Origin: Glandiceps talaboti
Taxonomy: Eukaryota > Hemichordata > Enteropneusta > Spengelidae
Assembly: GCF_964340395.1 (NCBI RefSeq)
Contig: NC_135567.1
Span: 7,589,158 to 7,653,157, forward strand
DNA: 64,000 bases
Direction: 5' to 3'
The position numbers and the translations under genes are program-made. Under the pieces are notes generated by a model. It was not told where the DNA came from, did not search any database, and saw only the letters and a program-made list of their open reading frames with translations. Positions 11,904 to 25,090 of this stretch are shown here, in pieces. Each line of letters opens with the position of its first letter. Within the stretch, counting starts at the first letter, position 1.

Positions 11904-12058
11904 CATACATACATACATACATACATACATACATACATACATACATACATACGTACATACGCATGCACGCGCGTGCACACACACACATACATACATACAT
12001 ACATACATACATACATACATACATACATACATACATACATACATACATGTATGCATAC
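11758..12058. repeat. (CATA)n microsatellite with interruptions
   Basis: Tetranucleotide CATA repeats are broken by CA runs and a GCATGCACGCGCGTGCAC patch at 11961-11978. Long apparent reading frames rich in Thr-Tyr-Ile-His or Met-Tyr-Val-Cys come from this array. It lies in the 522-bp intron between two ankyrin exons. Confidence 0.97.
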
Positions 12059-12119
12059 ATTCCATGAGTGTCATGGTATAAACAATATATTTATGTGTTT
12101 AAAAGAAGATAATTTTTAC

Positions 12120-12218
12120 CTTATTCTTCAAATCGAAATCCGCCTTTCTTTCCAGAAGAATTCGTACTACTTCAATTCTGTTATATTCAGAAGCCAAATG
12201 GAGTGGTGTATCACCAGA
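12120..12218 (-). CDS. Ankyrin-Roc GTPase exon: one full ankyrin repeat
   Basis: The exon is exactly 99 bp, 33 codons, phase 0 at both ends: one ankyrin unit. It reads SGDTPLHLASEYNRIEVVRI, then LLERKADFDLKNK. The TPLHxA turn, VVRILL helix and ADFD loop are canonical. The acceptor is CAG at 12219-12221 (minus strand) and the donor is GTAAAAAT at 12112-12119. One repeat per exon is a common ankyrin gene structure. Confidence 0.92.
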
Positions 12219-14349
12219 CTGATACAAAACATAAACAAACAAATCAATATTAACAATAATCCAACTTAATAAAAGTTACACTGACATTGTCCGCTATGGT
12301 TCCCTATAAATACTATACTAACGATGATCTGTATGCAAGGTGTCAATAATTTTTTATTGTTTTATTGAATTGGTTAGGATATCCAATGTCCAAGGAAAAG
12401 AAGACAAATACTAAATGTTACTGTTATATAAACTGACAACGAACTATTGATAAGGTTTGTTAACAACACAGATGACAATAGTGACTGTTGATTGTCTGAA
12501 TACGGACTATAATACTTCGGATGTGAATGCACTAGACTGTGAGATACATTGTGTAACTCCACCCTCACTGGTCCGCTCTATCCGACCGTAGTAATCTGAA
12601 GTACTATGATTACAATTGAAGATGTTAAAAGGTAGGTACCACGGCAGAAACGTGGGAGTTATTCGCGCGCTTAGCCACCACTTGCAATTAACTGATTTCA
12701 AAAGTGGTATCAATATGCGATTTCTAAGCGAACTGATGACATAATAAAATATAATTTATCATATGTGTAAAAAATGTATAAATAATCCCTACTATGCAAT
12801 AAACTGTTTTAACAACCATGTCAGCATCTGTCTCTACTGAGCATAGTTGTCATAATAATTATTTAGCAATGTTTTTGTCCAAGGTTAGCAACCAGCAAAG
12901 TATTTCATACATTTATTGCAGTTTTCATAGGTGTAAGGATTTATTTTGCATGTGAGCTGTTGTTATTTTAGTCTGCCACTGCCCCCACCCCCAACCCATG
13001 ACCTTTAACACACATCAATGGGCTATTGTGTTGGGGTCACACCACACTTTTCATGCGACTCGGTTACAGACATTGTATGTGCAGCTGATATTGAAATTTT
13101 GCAACTGATGGCTAGCATGGTCATCACTACCGCCCAAATAAAGTATATACCAATTAAACACAGTTCATTCCCGAAGCACAGCACAACAAGTCAACACACA
13201 CAACTCAAGTCGAATCAATAGTGAAAACTCCAGGTAAGAATTCTATATATATTATACAGCATTTCTACACATTAATGATCTAGATAACATGGAAACACAA
13301 CGACACCACAAAACTCTAATTCAACAACATGTAAATGGAAAGTCCAGTAGGAATAGTGCTACATGTAAAACAGCTGGAAAGCCATTCTGATCTTTCGAAA
13401 GGTCTCATCAGGGGAGAGATTTATTTACTGGGGGAGGGCCAGGGGAATTAGGGGGTAACGTTTTACAAATCATCTCTCAGGGGACAGCAATATTTTAGGA
13501 AATGGGATTAGGGGGAGGGTCGTATTTTACTTTGACTCACTGTATTGCATAGCACTGCATTTTTTAGTCATTCCATTGCTGCCATTGGTTCCAAACCCAC
13601 TGCTGCCATTTGGGTTAGGGTTAGGGTTAGAGTTAGGGTTAGGGTTAGGTACCAATGACATTAGCCTATATCGATCAAATGGTTGCTGACAACCAACATA
13701 ATGGGGTATTTGTCAGTTGTGGTGTAAGGAGATGATTAGGTCTAACAGGTGTTCAGCTTGAACAGTTGGGTAAGATACTATAGATAATGATGTGCCAATC
13801 AATTCGTTGTGAGTTGTGGTCTTCAGCTCAGCACACATGTATTTATTAATGCAGTGCCTTCACATACATCTAATGGTGGCAGTAATGGCTAATAACCAAT
13901 GGCTTTAAAACTTTTAACATTGATGGCAGCAGTGGGATTAAATCCTCACCAATGATTGTGAGACTTGTGTCCCTTTACATTTCTGACAACATTTTAAGCC
14001 ACGTTTTGAACTACTTTAACAGGGAAGGGTCATATTTTAAGGACATAAATTTGAGGGAGGGCCACTTTTTATCAAGAAGGAAGTGTGGAGGGTCACATTT
14101 TACGAATAAGTCAGCATCTGATGTTCCCTGACCCTCTCTTGGAATTACTGAAGGCTCCCTAATCTCAATGTTGCACATTCAAGCTGGAACGATAATAATT
14201 GTACCTATATCACTAAATCGACAAGTACAATGCCATCTTTCAAATGACAAAAGTCCACACAAAACAGGTTTTAGTTGAGACGAAATCTAGAAGAGATGCT
14301 AAAGTTGGAAAAGAAAGTATATAAGTTTATAAACAAGAGTTGCATACAG
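12219..14349. other. Intron or intergenic, no coding signal
   Basis: No exon is recognisable on either strand. The notable features are a TTAGGG cluster at 13612-13648 and G-rich, repeat-like sequence at 13420-14130 (GGGGGAGGG blocks). Confidence 0.6.
13612..13648 (+). repeat. Interstitial TTAGGG repeats
   Basis: Six near-consecutive hexamers of the TTAGGG type, one changed to TTAGAG. This is the usual metazoan telomere motif. It is too short to mean a chromosome end. Confidence 0.9.
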
Positions 14350-15870
14350 TGCTCTAGAGTCGTTTGACAGAGAGAGAATTAAGAGAAAAACTTGTCCTCA
14401 TAAGGAGTGTAAAAGACAACATATCAAGTATATGACAAGGGAAATGATCTTCACTGTCGATTACCGTACAACATGAAAGTGTCAACACACAAGTCAAAAT
14501 ACAAAATCGTGCAAATAATAAACTAACACCTATGCGAATATGTATTATAGGATATATGAGCATTCATGTTATGTTCCATTATTTTTTCAAAGTTATCTTT
14601 GCTGACAAATGTTATGTTGATTACTGTACTTTTAAACATGCAACTGGCAGCGCCTGGAACCATTTTTGCATACGACTGACTGTATGTTTGGAGGTGGAGA
14701 ACTTGTGATGACTCACTGGCAAGTAATCACCAAAATATAAACATTCCCTATATCTGGGTTTTTCACATGCAAATGCCGCATATTTTAATAATAATGAATG
14801 ACACACAATCTAAGCAGCTGTTTCTAGGGGAATTTGTCTCATTTGGAGAGGTTTTTTTTCATTCTATGAAACAAACAGACTGATTTTCAACTAATTTGTG
14901 TATCAAGTTACCATCCTACGACATTCACAAACAATTTGTGCATGATACATGACCTGTGTGTTTCTCGGAGCACAGAAAAATGCTGAAAACAAGACCCAGA
15001 AGCTAGTGCTCTGTACAACAGTTTGAATTTCCCGCATTTGCATAGATTAGCCATAATCCTCTTTATATAGGGCAGTTCTGTCTTTAAATTGATTGATACG
15101 TTCAATGACACCACAGCAAGTACATCTAACAGTGTAACAGGCCTTGTATCTACAACTAATCTGTTCGGATTTCGCGTAGTTAATTTTTTAAAATTGTTTT
15201 ACTGTAATAAAAAATAAATACGTTTTTGCTGACAAATGTTCTGTTGATTGATGTACTTTTTAAATTGATTGATACGTCCAATGACACCACAACAAGTACA
15301 TCTAACAGTGTAACAAGGCTTGTATCTACAACTAATCTGCTCGGATTTTGCGTCGTTATTTATTTTAATAATTGTTTTAATTTAATAAATGATATACAAT
15401 GACATGACAGGATGTTGTGGCTTGATTCTCCTCACATTGGCAGATGAATGAATAATTTGGTTGTTATCTCTGATGACTTTATTAGTTGATGATGGTCACA
15501 CTTAGCAACCCAAGTTCCACAGATATTGTGCTGTCTGTTTATTAATTAACTATTACTACACCTCGACATTCTTACACAAGCATTGGTCAGAATCGAATCA
15601 CATGACCTACTTTAAATAGACTATTGCCAGCGCGTGCACAGACTAATGCCCGACATTATTGCCAGCTGGATTTATTTCGACCGTTGCACATCTATTCTGC
15701 GCATGTTGTCCTGTTTTACGTGCTCGAGATGGCAAACTAACTACAGTAAGTCACACAAGTTTACTGCTTGTTGGACATGGAACATTAGAGAGCAGAATGC
15801 CAGTGATATTTACCGTACCACGTGAATCAGTCTTCAACATAAAAATCGAAGTCAACTGAAAACAGAACAT
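14350..15870. repeat. Interspersed repeat, copy of 62460-64000
   Basis: From GTCGTTTGACAGAGAGAG onward the sequence matches about 62460-64000 at high identity, in the same orientation. The 62460 copy has an extra internal triplication (63100-63300). No known protein is encoded; apparent minus-strand frames shared by both copies resemble nothing I recognise. Confidence 0.85.
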
Positions 15871-16631
15871 TTTGGGAGATGATAGATCACAATAACATGC
15901 AGGGACTGACTTGATGATCGGAAAGTTGTATCTAGTGACTCAATAATTGAAAAGGTTTCCTATGGCGCTAAGATTCTAACGGGTTAATATAGCTCCTTAA
16001 CCATCCATTCAAATAGAACAACAATACTGATGGACAGTATAGTCACTGATCTACAGAAGGAAATCAATGATCATAGGATCGGCGTCACTCTTTAGCCATG
16101 TTTCTGTAATGTTGAAAATATTTAGATTTTCGACTAACAGTTTTGACGCGAGAGCAGCAATCTTCCGTTTAACAGAAGGGGCATTCAACAGGTCAAATTT
16201 CTGGAAACAAGTTGAGATCCTTGAGATTTTCAGTAAATACAGTCATGTTTTCTTTCTTTTAATGTTGTAATCACAGTTTACATAGCATTAACTCACTATA
16301 AATTACTTCATTAAAAATTGAAATTTGCTGCAGTGTCCATCCCAGCACCTGTTATACATGAAGCTGAATGACTTCTAAGTTCGCCGACAGGTAATAATTT
16401 TTTGAATCGAAAATATTTTTTTGTGATGTTTGTGTCTAGCTTTTCGACAACGAGGTTTAAAAAAAATTAGGAGCTGTCTTGAACTTTGATAGCATATAAT
16501 TCGTTCTGTTAGCCACACCCCCAAGACACTGAAGTAGGTTGAATGACAAAGACTGGGAGGCTGTGATGATTCCGGTGCACATATACTCAGAAGGGTTCTA
16601 CGAAATTACTAACTCAGCAGAGGAATAAAAC
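15871..16631. other. No gene seen
   Basis: Unremarkable AT-rich sequence; short frames only, with no family resemblance and no splice-bounded exon evident. Confidence 0.5.
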
Positions 16632-18124
16632 CCTGCTACAGTTCACAGGCCGGTTCCAGGTATCGCAATAAAACAATCAGTAGAAATACAGAGTTAGAGT
16701 GGCAAATGTGCAAGTTAAAGTCTTTTTTAAAAGTGGGAGCACGCTCAACAGGTAGGCAGCCGATCAACAGCGCCATCTACGGCATCTTGCTTTGTTATTC
16801 CATGACGGCCAATTCATATGACAACGTTAATTCTTATGATATGAGACTTTACATTTATTCATATTTGTGTTTGGATATTAAGGGTAAATATTGCGAAGTA
16901 CTTTAGCTGACCTCATTTGTTTGATTTTTGTTTATTTTTTAGTTAATTTTGATTCCATTTTGTGTGGGTGGTTTTATCATTTCTTATTCTTGTAAAACAA
17001 TCACGTGTACAAGAACTTTGCATTTCCCAAGAATACAATTCATTTTTAGAATAAACTTAGGATTATTTGGTTTCCATGGACTTAGTGAGAATTTACACCG
17101 CTTTGAAGTTTCGTCATTCAATTTATGGTAGTATTTTCAGTAAAATGAAACATTTGAATTTTATATTTCATAGCCTTCTTGACATAGATAATCATTTGTC
17201 TCGCACAGATTAATGTTCTATGTAAATTCATGTTTTACCAATCAAACCGTTAAATTTAAATTTTAGTCAGTACTTAAAATGTCTGTTTGCGGGACAAATC
17301 AGAGGTCAATTACAATGTCGATATTTTTCTGATTCAATTCTTACAAAAGTATTATTATTAACAGAGAAGACAGATTAATGAAGAAACTAAACACTCCTTT
17401 TAACACTAATATGGTTTGAAAGTATCATTTCAGTCTATCACATATTTGTGTAAATTTACCACAATGATGATGACAGGAGTAAATAAAAGAATGATATGAA
17501 AGATATTGGCAGTTTAGTTTGGTGACAAGAATGATTAAGGGAATGGGAATCACATCATATCTTCATGTCCTAGTGAACCCCCAATGTAAGTAAACTCAGC
17601 TTATAATACCAAAGTGTATGAGAAAATTGTGTTTCTTCAAGTTCTAATAAGTTGACTTGATATCAGTACGGTGTATGAGAACATATGTACACATTAGTAT
17701 ACATCGGTATCACTAATATCGTACTGACTTTTGCAACATTGTTGGTTAGATGCATAAATATCATTATACCGTAAGGTTTATATTTCATGCAAGATGTGGT
17801 GGCTAATATTTATTGTCTTGATTTTTTTGTTACGTAATAGCAACACAGAAATGTGAGTTACCTTTGGTGATATTAAAGGGTATATTGGACAGTAGCCTAT
17901 ATGTAATTTGTTATTTCAAAGCCTTGTCAAATACACGTTACTTGCAATGGGAGAGATTGGGAAAAGGATATACCTTGTATATACTAATTATGCAAATTAG
18001 TAGTTAATATAGACCTTTTGATGCACTTTACATGTAAGGGGGGTTTGATGATGATGACAAACATGCTAAATTCATTACCTACTGTCATGTAAATGAAAGG
18101 AAATAGAGCCTGCACATATTTGTA

Positions 18125-18655
18125 TTACATTTGAATATGCTGATTCACATTTACATAATTTACATATTAATATACTGATTGTACTTTTACATCATTTACA
18201 TATCAATTATGCTGATTACACTTTTACATAATATACATATTAATATACTGATTGTACTTTTACATCATTTACATATCAATTATGCTGATTACACTTTTAC
18301 ATAATATACATATTAATATACTGATTGTACTTTTACATCATTTACATATCAATTATGCTGATTATACTTTTACATAATTTACATATTAATTACGCCGATT
18401 ATACTTTTACATAATTTACATATCAATTATGCTGATTACACTTTTACATAATATACATATTAATATACTGATTGTACTTTTACATAATTTACATATTAAT
18501 TATGCTGATTACACTTTTACATAATATACATATTAATATGCTGATTATACTTTTACATAATATACATATTAATTATGCTGATTATACTTTTACATAATTT
18601 ACACATTAATTATGCTAATTATACTTTTACATATTTTACATATTAATTATGCTGA
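18125..18655. repeat. ~37-bp satellite array, copy 1
   Basis: About 14 units of a 36-37 bp repeat with the core ATGCTGATTATACTTTTACA, then TAATATACATATTAAT. A subset of units has the variant ATACTGATTGTACTTTTAC in alternation, so a two-unit higher-order period is visible at 18160-18340. A homologous array lies at 36375-37095. Confidence 0.93.
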
Positions 18656-19339
18656 TGAGTAAACACATATCACTCATTAGTTTTTTGATGACGATGAAAA
18701 ATTATAAAGGTAGTTTTCTATTGCAATCCTTAAACTGATAGAAGTATAACATGCCTTGGTTTTTTTGAAATGATTCATATCTATACATTTCTTGTTATTC
18801 ATATGAATTAAACTACTAAAACACACCAACTGAGTTATTAAGCATGTGAAAATGATGTAGTAGATGTATAATAATATAATCATCAAAAGATGGTCCTAGT
18901 ATGCTTTATCAGCCTTAGACTTATCCATAGACATATTACATATATCTTTGTTACCGCCCTTAGACCTACATTTGTATCCATAGACATATAACGTGCCAGG
19001 TTTATTTAGAAAAAACAGCATGTTATGAATATGATATTTCCGCTAATTACGGTTGATATTTCCGCTAATTATGGTATTCACTAGAAAAACCTCACTTTTA
19101 ATATGTTTCATCACTTCGACTTTTCTTGACTTTTGATATGTTGTTCAGCTTAAAATTCTGAGTAAGATGCATTAGAAATAATTTATGTGGCAATTATGTC
19201 CGGGTCAAACCTTATTTTGATTGGACTAAACTCTCAAGTATAGATGTGATATCATCGTTACCAGGGAGGAGGACAAGATAATTGAGCTAGAGGAACTTGA
19301 CAAAGTGATATTATTACAAGGCAACCTAAATGGTATTAA

Positions 19340-19800
19340 AGCAATGTCTCAATGAGGAAAAACCCTCATTTTCAAAATAGAAACAACTACGACCAGCCTC
19401 ATAACAAATACATGGTCACGATACCAAATGCAAACGGCATCCCGAGAAACGGTGTCGGATCAACAGCAAATATAACAACTCTGAGTCAGTGGCACTCAAA
19501 CAGCAAACAACTCTACAACAACGCTTTAATGTCACACAAGGAAAATAGAACATCGGAACATTAAACCAGGGTAATATATAATGAGGTACCGTCTAAGGAC
19601 TATCATCAAATGTATATAGGAGAATCAGGACGACAATTCAAAACAGGGATCGAGGAACATCACAAATATTGGAGGGACAATACTATAGCATTCGCTAACA
19701 ATTTTCCCAAAATACAATAGCAAACAACATCAAATGCAACCAACCAATCAACAGAGACAGGGATGTTGAACTATTGACATCTACAGTCATACCGCCACCT
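19340..19800 (+). pseudogene. Penelope-like element C-terminus with GIY-YIG, decayed
   Basis: From 19352 the frame reads NPHFQNRNNYDQPHNKYMVT, then the region usually preceding the endonuclease (NNALMSHKENRTSEH). A single TAA at 19562-19564 follows, and the same frame goes on to TRVIYNEVPSKDYHQMYIGE, SGRQFKTGIEEHHKYW and a stop near 19720. The MYIGESGRQF block with a later EEH matches the GIY-YIG endonuclease tail of Penelope-like elements. The following NRDRDVEL resembles the usual end of these proteins in another frame. The reverse transcriptase is absent. Homologous pieces lie at 39084-39340 and 42395-42740. This family differs from those at 1405 and 55134. Confidence 0.75.
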
Positions 19801-20664
19801 AGTGGTCAGTTGTTACTATGAAATTTGTCATTATGATGAGGATCGTCGGCCAAAAAAGATACAAATCATTGACCTTCTTGTGTGTCATACCCTGTGCAAG
19901 TATTTTTGATCTACTAAGTTGATAACCAGTTTTGGTCAATCCAGTTTAGAATTTTGTATCGCACTTTCACTATATTATGGTGGCTCACAAAAAACAAGAC
20001 CAAACAAAAATTAATAACACAAAAACTTTGATTTTCAACACAAATCAAAACTTTAATTTCGACAACAAAACATTCCTTTCCATACACGCATTTTAATTTG
20101 AAACTGTGAAACTGTGAACATGCAAAACTCAATAGGGAAACACCACAAAGTAAATCTGTGGACACACAAACTTAATTTAAAAATAACGCAAAAAATCAAC
20201 CTTGGAACGCAAAAATCTCAATTTGAAAACAACACGAACTTAACCTGTGGTAGCACAAAACTCAATTTGAAAACAACATATACTTAATCTGTGGACGTGT
20301 AAAAACTAAACAAGGACAACGACAAAACATAAAAAACTCACGGCAAATTAAAAACCAATGGTAGAAGTAGAATCTGGTGGCGAAAATGCAACATGTACAA
20401 ATGGCGTCACATGGGTGTTTATTATAGGTGCACAACGGTTGTGTGAATTTTCTTTAATATCAAGATAAAGAATACAGTTTGGTGAGGGTGAACAAATGTG
20501 ATGGTCATGAAAAATGATAATTGTTAGTTAATTCATGTTGTCCTTCCAGGTTTCAATTAAGCTGATGTGATAGACTCTATCACAAAATGAGACACACAAA
20601 TGCTTCTATTAAACGTCTAAAATGCTAACACATCGTCTGGCTAAACTTACATGTTTTATAATAC

Positions 20665-20891
20665 ATGCATGCATACATCCATTTCATTCCACCCACCCAC
20701 CGACCCATCCATCCATTCAAACATACATACATACATACATACATATATACATACATACATACATACATACATAATATTGCATGCATGCAAGCATCATATG
20801 CCCTTGAATGAATGAATGAATGAATGAATGAATGAATGAATGAATGAATGAATGAATACATAAGTAAGTAAATAAATAAATAAATAAAAAA

Positions 20892-20942
<51 letters not shown>

Positions 20943-20945
20943 ATA
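20665..20945. repeat. Compound tetranucleotide microsatellites
   Basis: Consecutive CATC-, CATA-, GAAT- and AAAT-type arrays. The paralogous position in the other duplicate (45055-45235) has CATC, CATA and CAGA arrays instead, so the repeats turned over after duplication. Confidence 0.95.
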
Positions 20946-21785
20946 CAATGGAAGTTTATGAGCACCCATCCTTTCTTTGAAATGAAAACAATATAAACAA
21001 ACTAAAAAAATACTTAAGTCTAAGATATTTATTGGACAAAGGTAACTACAATGTATCTTGCATCTCTAAAACAATGAAATATGTACAACTCTTGAATCCA
21101 AACATCCTATCGCCTGACATTAATACAAATAAAAGAAAGGTTAAAATCCATTCCTTACTATGTTGATACTTGCCATTAGTGAACCTTATATAACATCATT
21201 TTATGAGCCCTACTCTAAATGTAATATAAAGGTAAAGGTTGTAAAGGTTAATGTCACTCAAGGAAATATATATATTGTTATCAACTAGTTACTGGCAAGT
21301 TACTTTATGATTTCATGTCATATAAATATATCTATTCAACTAATACTCATGTGTGTTTGCTAAGTCTAATAATGCTACATGCAGATCAATTCATGAATAT
21401 TCATTGTTAAAGTAATACATATGTATGTAATCCAAGTCCCATAATACAACACCGTGGACCACTATAGTTTGTTTTGTAGTTTCTTGGTAATCTACAAAAT
21501 CTATGTGATGTGAAATTATGAGTTGACTCTCCAGACCCCAAAGTTTATGAAAGCCCCTTTATATCCTGGAGTGGTGTCCCTTTCATTCAGCTTAGTTTTC
21601 ACTAATACAAATCTATTGCTTGTGTATTGTCATGTTGTCACTATATGCTTAACCTGAGTACAAATGTATGCCAAAGACAATCTCAACTGAAATCTATAAA
21701 TGACCTAGAGTTCATATAGAATAACGTTCAGTGTGTCTCAATACTGTATTGTAAATTTGTATCCAGTCAGACAATGGGTCTATAA

Positions 21786-22232
21786 ACAGTACTATAACAA
21801 TATTTAAAAAATCATAAAACTACAGAAATTAGATAACTTAAAAAATTTAAATAACAGTTTAAAAAGAACAATAAAGAAAGTGGTGTCGAAGCACAACTTT
21901 GTTATTTTTACCAACAGCCTCAGGCTTTGTTGACTAAGTTGTTTTCATACATCCTCACACACTTTACTGAGCCTCTAGCAAGACTGAACCTGTAGTTCAT
22001 TCCTACTAACAAATCTATAAAGGTGAATTCTATCAGAACTAGATATGCACATATCAAGTACTGTATTAAAACTGTCACTTAACAAGTCTTTTATATCCAG
22101 CTCAACAAACATACACTAGAAACAGTGTTGTCTATTATTTCATGATTTCTCAACCTGAAATTGATATCACATCATTCTGTAATAAATTATCAATTACTGA
22201 AGAACAGGTCATCCATAATGTATGTATGTATG

Positions 22233-22263
<31 letters not shown>

Positions 22264-22292
22264 TTATGTATGTATGTATGTATGTATGTATG

Positions 22293-22323
<31 letters not shown>

Positions 22324-24184
22324 TTATGTATGTATGTATGTATGTATGTATGTATGTATGTATGTATGTATGTATGTATGTATGTGTTGTGTACCTGTAT
22401 GTACATTTTTATGCCAACAATTGCACAATTCGTAGGACTGCACTGTGCTTGTCAACTGTGCTAGCTTGTACTATATGGTGGTGCCATCGAATCTATATGT
22501 GTATGTGTATCATTTCATCCATGCAGGACTCTGTGTAATATGATGCTTGTAATGAGTAGTGACTCATATGTAAATTTAATTCAGAAAAGTTGCCACAGGG
22601 TTTCTCACCAATTCTTTGCACTACACAGTCAATGGTATTAGTCAGTTCTCATACAGATTAATGGTGGTTACAAACTATTTTAATGTATTTAAAAGTAAAA
22701 TATTCTGAGAAGATTTTGAACTTAAGTTTTAAGAATTGCTTTTTATCCAACATTGAACTATGGATCTCTGCCCATAATGAAGACTAAGTTCAATGTCATG
22801 ATCAGAGACATGCAACTAGGAAATTGGTTTTTGGTAAAGTCCTTACTAATTTTTCACATACCAGAAATGTAGTTGTAAGCAAATAATATGATTAGCAGAA
22901 GGAATTTCATCATTATTTAGATACTACATATACCAAGGCAAGTGGTACTCAAGTTGGTGTAAATACCAATAAATTTGAAATGTCAACAAACTTTGAAAAA
23001 AAAACAATTATTGATGTGATTCCTGCATAAAAAAATGTTGTGAATTAACAAACTGTAAGGGCTGCATCATGAATATACTGTGACCGTGATAAAGTATAAA
23101 AGGAGATGATGCACCATATATAGTGATATGTACATGTTTATGCATACTATACTTTGTCTTTCTGTTAATACTACATGTTTCCATACAAATGACTTAATTA
23201 ATGGGAAGTATACTTGCAACACATATAATTGATAGCAGTAATTAAAGGACAATCAAAATGGTGTCACATGGCCTCAACGCGAAATGAATGTGGTGTGAAA
23301 TCATGAAATGACTCTCCAGAACCAAACATTCACGAAAATACAATTATTTCCTGGAGTGGGGGTTCCTCTTAAAGGGTGCATGTTGGTTACCAGAATGACT
23401 CACAACAGTGACAAATGTTCAGAGACTTGAGAAAGTTTATAAAGGTAGTCTCTAAGGACTTCATTGATAGACAAGCTCTAGTCTGTGTACAGTTTTCTCT
23501 CTTTATTTCAAATAACATTTTAACGTAATTGTTTTCTTTTGTGTGAAATAGCGACCTGAGTGGTGAGTGATTGTGAACAGTTGGGCAAACAGTAAGATCT
23601 GAATTAGTATGTAAGGAAAATATTTTTACCAGATTTAAATTGAATGCCTTCCGTAAGGGTAATCTTGCAATTTATGCAAGAAATTTAGCTCTACATCTTT
23701 GACTTTTCAAGTCCCAGTGAACGTTAGTTGTCAAAAATGATGTTCAAATAACCGCTTCCTATTCTTAACACAGGAAAGCTTGCTATCCTTGACTTCAGTC
23801 TGCTTTCGCGAACCCCTATATACCTGGGATATGTACACCCGTTTCCATGGCAATTAATAAACGAAATTCAAACCCTCATAACATTGCTACTATGCATCAG
23901 AAAGTTTACATAATTCGTGATAAGCACCTAAATACTTTAATACAGTGAAGAGATACGGTATATTATTGCCCTACTTCATCCCTGGATAAAGTATATACAT
24001 TCCTGTTTCTAACGAGATTGACAGACGCACCATCTGCTGCAAATCCTATAAGTTTCTGCTTTCAACTTTCATCAACTTTGTCACATATAGTTTTTGTGGC
24101 ACTAGCACCATCATCGGCATGTGCGTGTTGAACTTCCTTCTGTCTCACTAAATTAACCTTAAGTTTACAAGTAGGGTTGTCTAC
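21786..24184. other. No gene seen; contains a (GTAT)n array
   Basis: Past the end of the duplication no exon or element is recognisable. A short piece at 23629-23665 resembles the left end of the element inserted at 37293. Confidence 0.5.
22218..22386. repeat. (GTAT)n microsatellite with 60-bp higher order
   Basis: GTAT repeats are interrupted by an AATTATGT variant at 22262 and again at 22322, exactly 60 bp apart. Blocks of the array were therefore duplicated as units. Confidence 0.95.
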
Positions 24185-24373
24185 TCATCGCATGTAGACT
24201 ATTTTACACTCCTGCATAGCTCTATCAGTGTCGCCGTCAATCAAATTAGAAAAATATCTAGTTTCGTTTCTGATATTGTTAGCCAAGTCATTCCTGATTC
24301 GTCCAGCAATTGTTCTGATCATCTCCGGGCATTTATGAATGTTATCATAGGTTGGCTTTAATACCGACGCCAT
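24185..24373 (-). CDS. Possible first exon or short gene, unrecognised
   Basis: A minus-strand ATG in a favourable context (CAAAATGG) opens 62 codons: MASVLKPTYDNIHKCPEMIR, then TIAGRIRNDLANNIRNETRY, then a stop. Composition looks protein-like (mixed polar and hydrophobic, no simple repeat), unlike the surrounding frames. I recognise no family. It could be a 5' exon with a donor inside (GTAAAA near 24193-24198), or chance. The 5' flank from 24655 is a repeat also present at 39700. It lies between the 32.8 kb ankyrin exon and the 12.1 kb one, so if it is a true start the former exon would belong to another transcript. Confidence 0.3.
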   Translation of the reverse strand: MASVLKPTYDNIHKCPEMIRTIAGRIRNDLANNIRNETRYFSNLIDGDTDRAMQECKIVYMR

Positions 24374-24654
24374 TTTGTTCTGAGCAGTAGCAATAACTCG
24401 GAAATAGTTCTTGTTTGGCTATCAGATAGGCAATATTTATCTTTATTTTTATTTCTGCTATTCTGTTATCACCATTCAAGTACTCGTTATACTGAAGGCT
24501 TTCACCTGGCAGCCGCTGGTTTCGTAAAATATATGTCTTTGAATTTGCTCGAAAGAGCGTCACTGAAATGGAGTGTGCAATAAAGTGTGATTGTTTTTCA
24601 ACCAAATTTCCCTGTTCCAACACAAAATCAGACTTCTCTTTCGAGAATTTATTT

Positions 24655-25090
24655 AAATAGTAAAGTGCGCATAGAAAGATCATTGACATAAACCACAGCC
24701 TTCAAATGTTGGTTATCCTAGTGGTTTTGAATGAGACTAGTAACTTTTTCACGAGTCTTTCGATTCACCCGTTCGCGTACACATTCACTCAATGCATGTA
24801 AGAATGACTGTTCACGTTATGTCTGCCTATTGGACTCACTGTATATGGGAATGGTCCTATAAACAGACATATTTAGTCGCATTGACATCCATTCACAGTT
24901 ACAAGTCAGGTATAAGTCGGAGTTTAAATATAAATAGTTGCCGATCAGCGTTAAATAAACGCTTACTGTGAACATGCTATAGCTACAGAATGCATGGGTT
25001 GTTATGATGGAGTATTCATGAATAGTATTACTAAGCTAAAATGACCCTTTCATAGCCCTAAGAACCCAAAGCTTTATTCTGCAGTGTCAC
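24655..25090. repeat. Duplicated segment, partner of 39700-40135
   Basis: About 435 bp is shared in the same orientation (AGTAAAGTGCGCATAGAAAG versus AGTAAAGTGCACATAGAAAG) through AACCCAAAGCTTTATTCT. Divergence is moderate with several indels. There is no coding content. Confidence 0.85.

Larger units (their letters stand above)
16632..21785. repeat. Large duplicated segment, copy 1
   Basis: This segment matches about 35041-45785 in the same order, with insertions in the second copy. Matching parts are 16632-18870 with 35041-37292, 18871-19560 with 38682-39290, 19480-20460 with 42395-43375, 20470-20640 with 43915-44085, and 21235-21785 with 45240-45785. Substitutions and small indels are frequent, so the duplication is not recent. 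It includes a satellite array and a Penelope-like fragment. Confidence 0.85.

Noticed and set aside
11636-12269. Frames of up to 177 codons rich in His-Thr-Tyr or Cys-Val-Met
   Set aside because: Translations of the CATA microsatellite.
14354-14806. Two minus-strand frames conserved at 62194-62907
   Set aside because: The conservation reflects two copies of one repeat; the translations match no protein family I know and contain stops in one copy.
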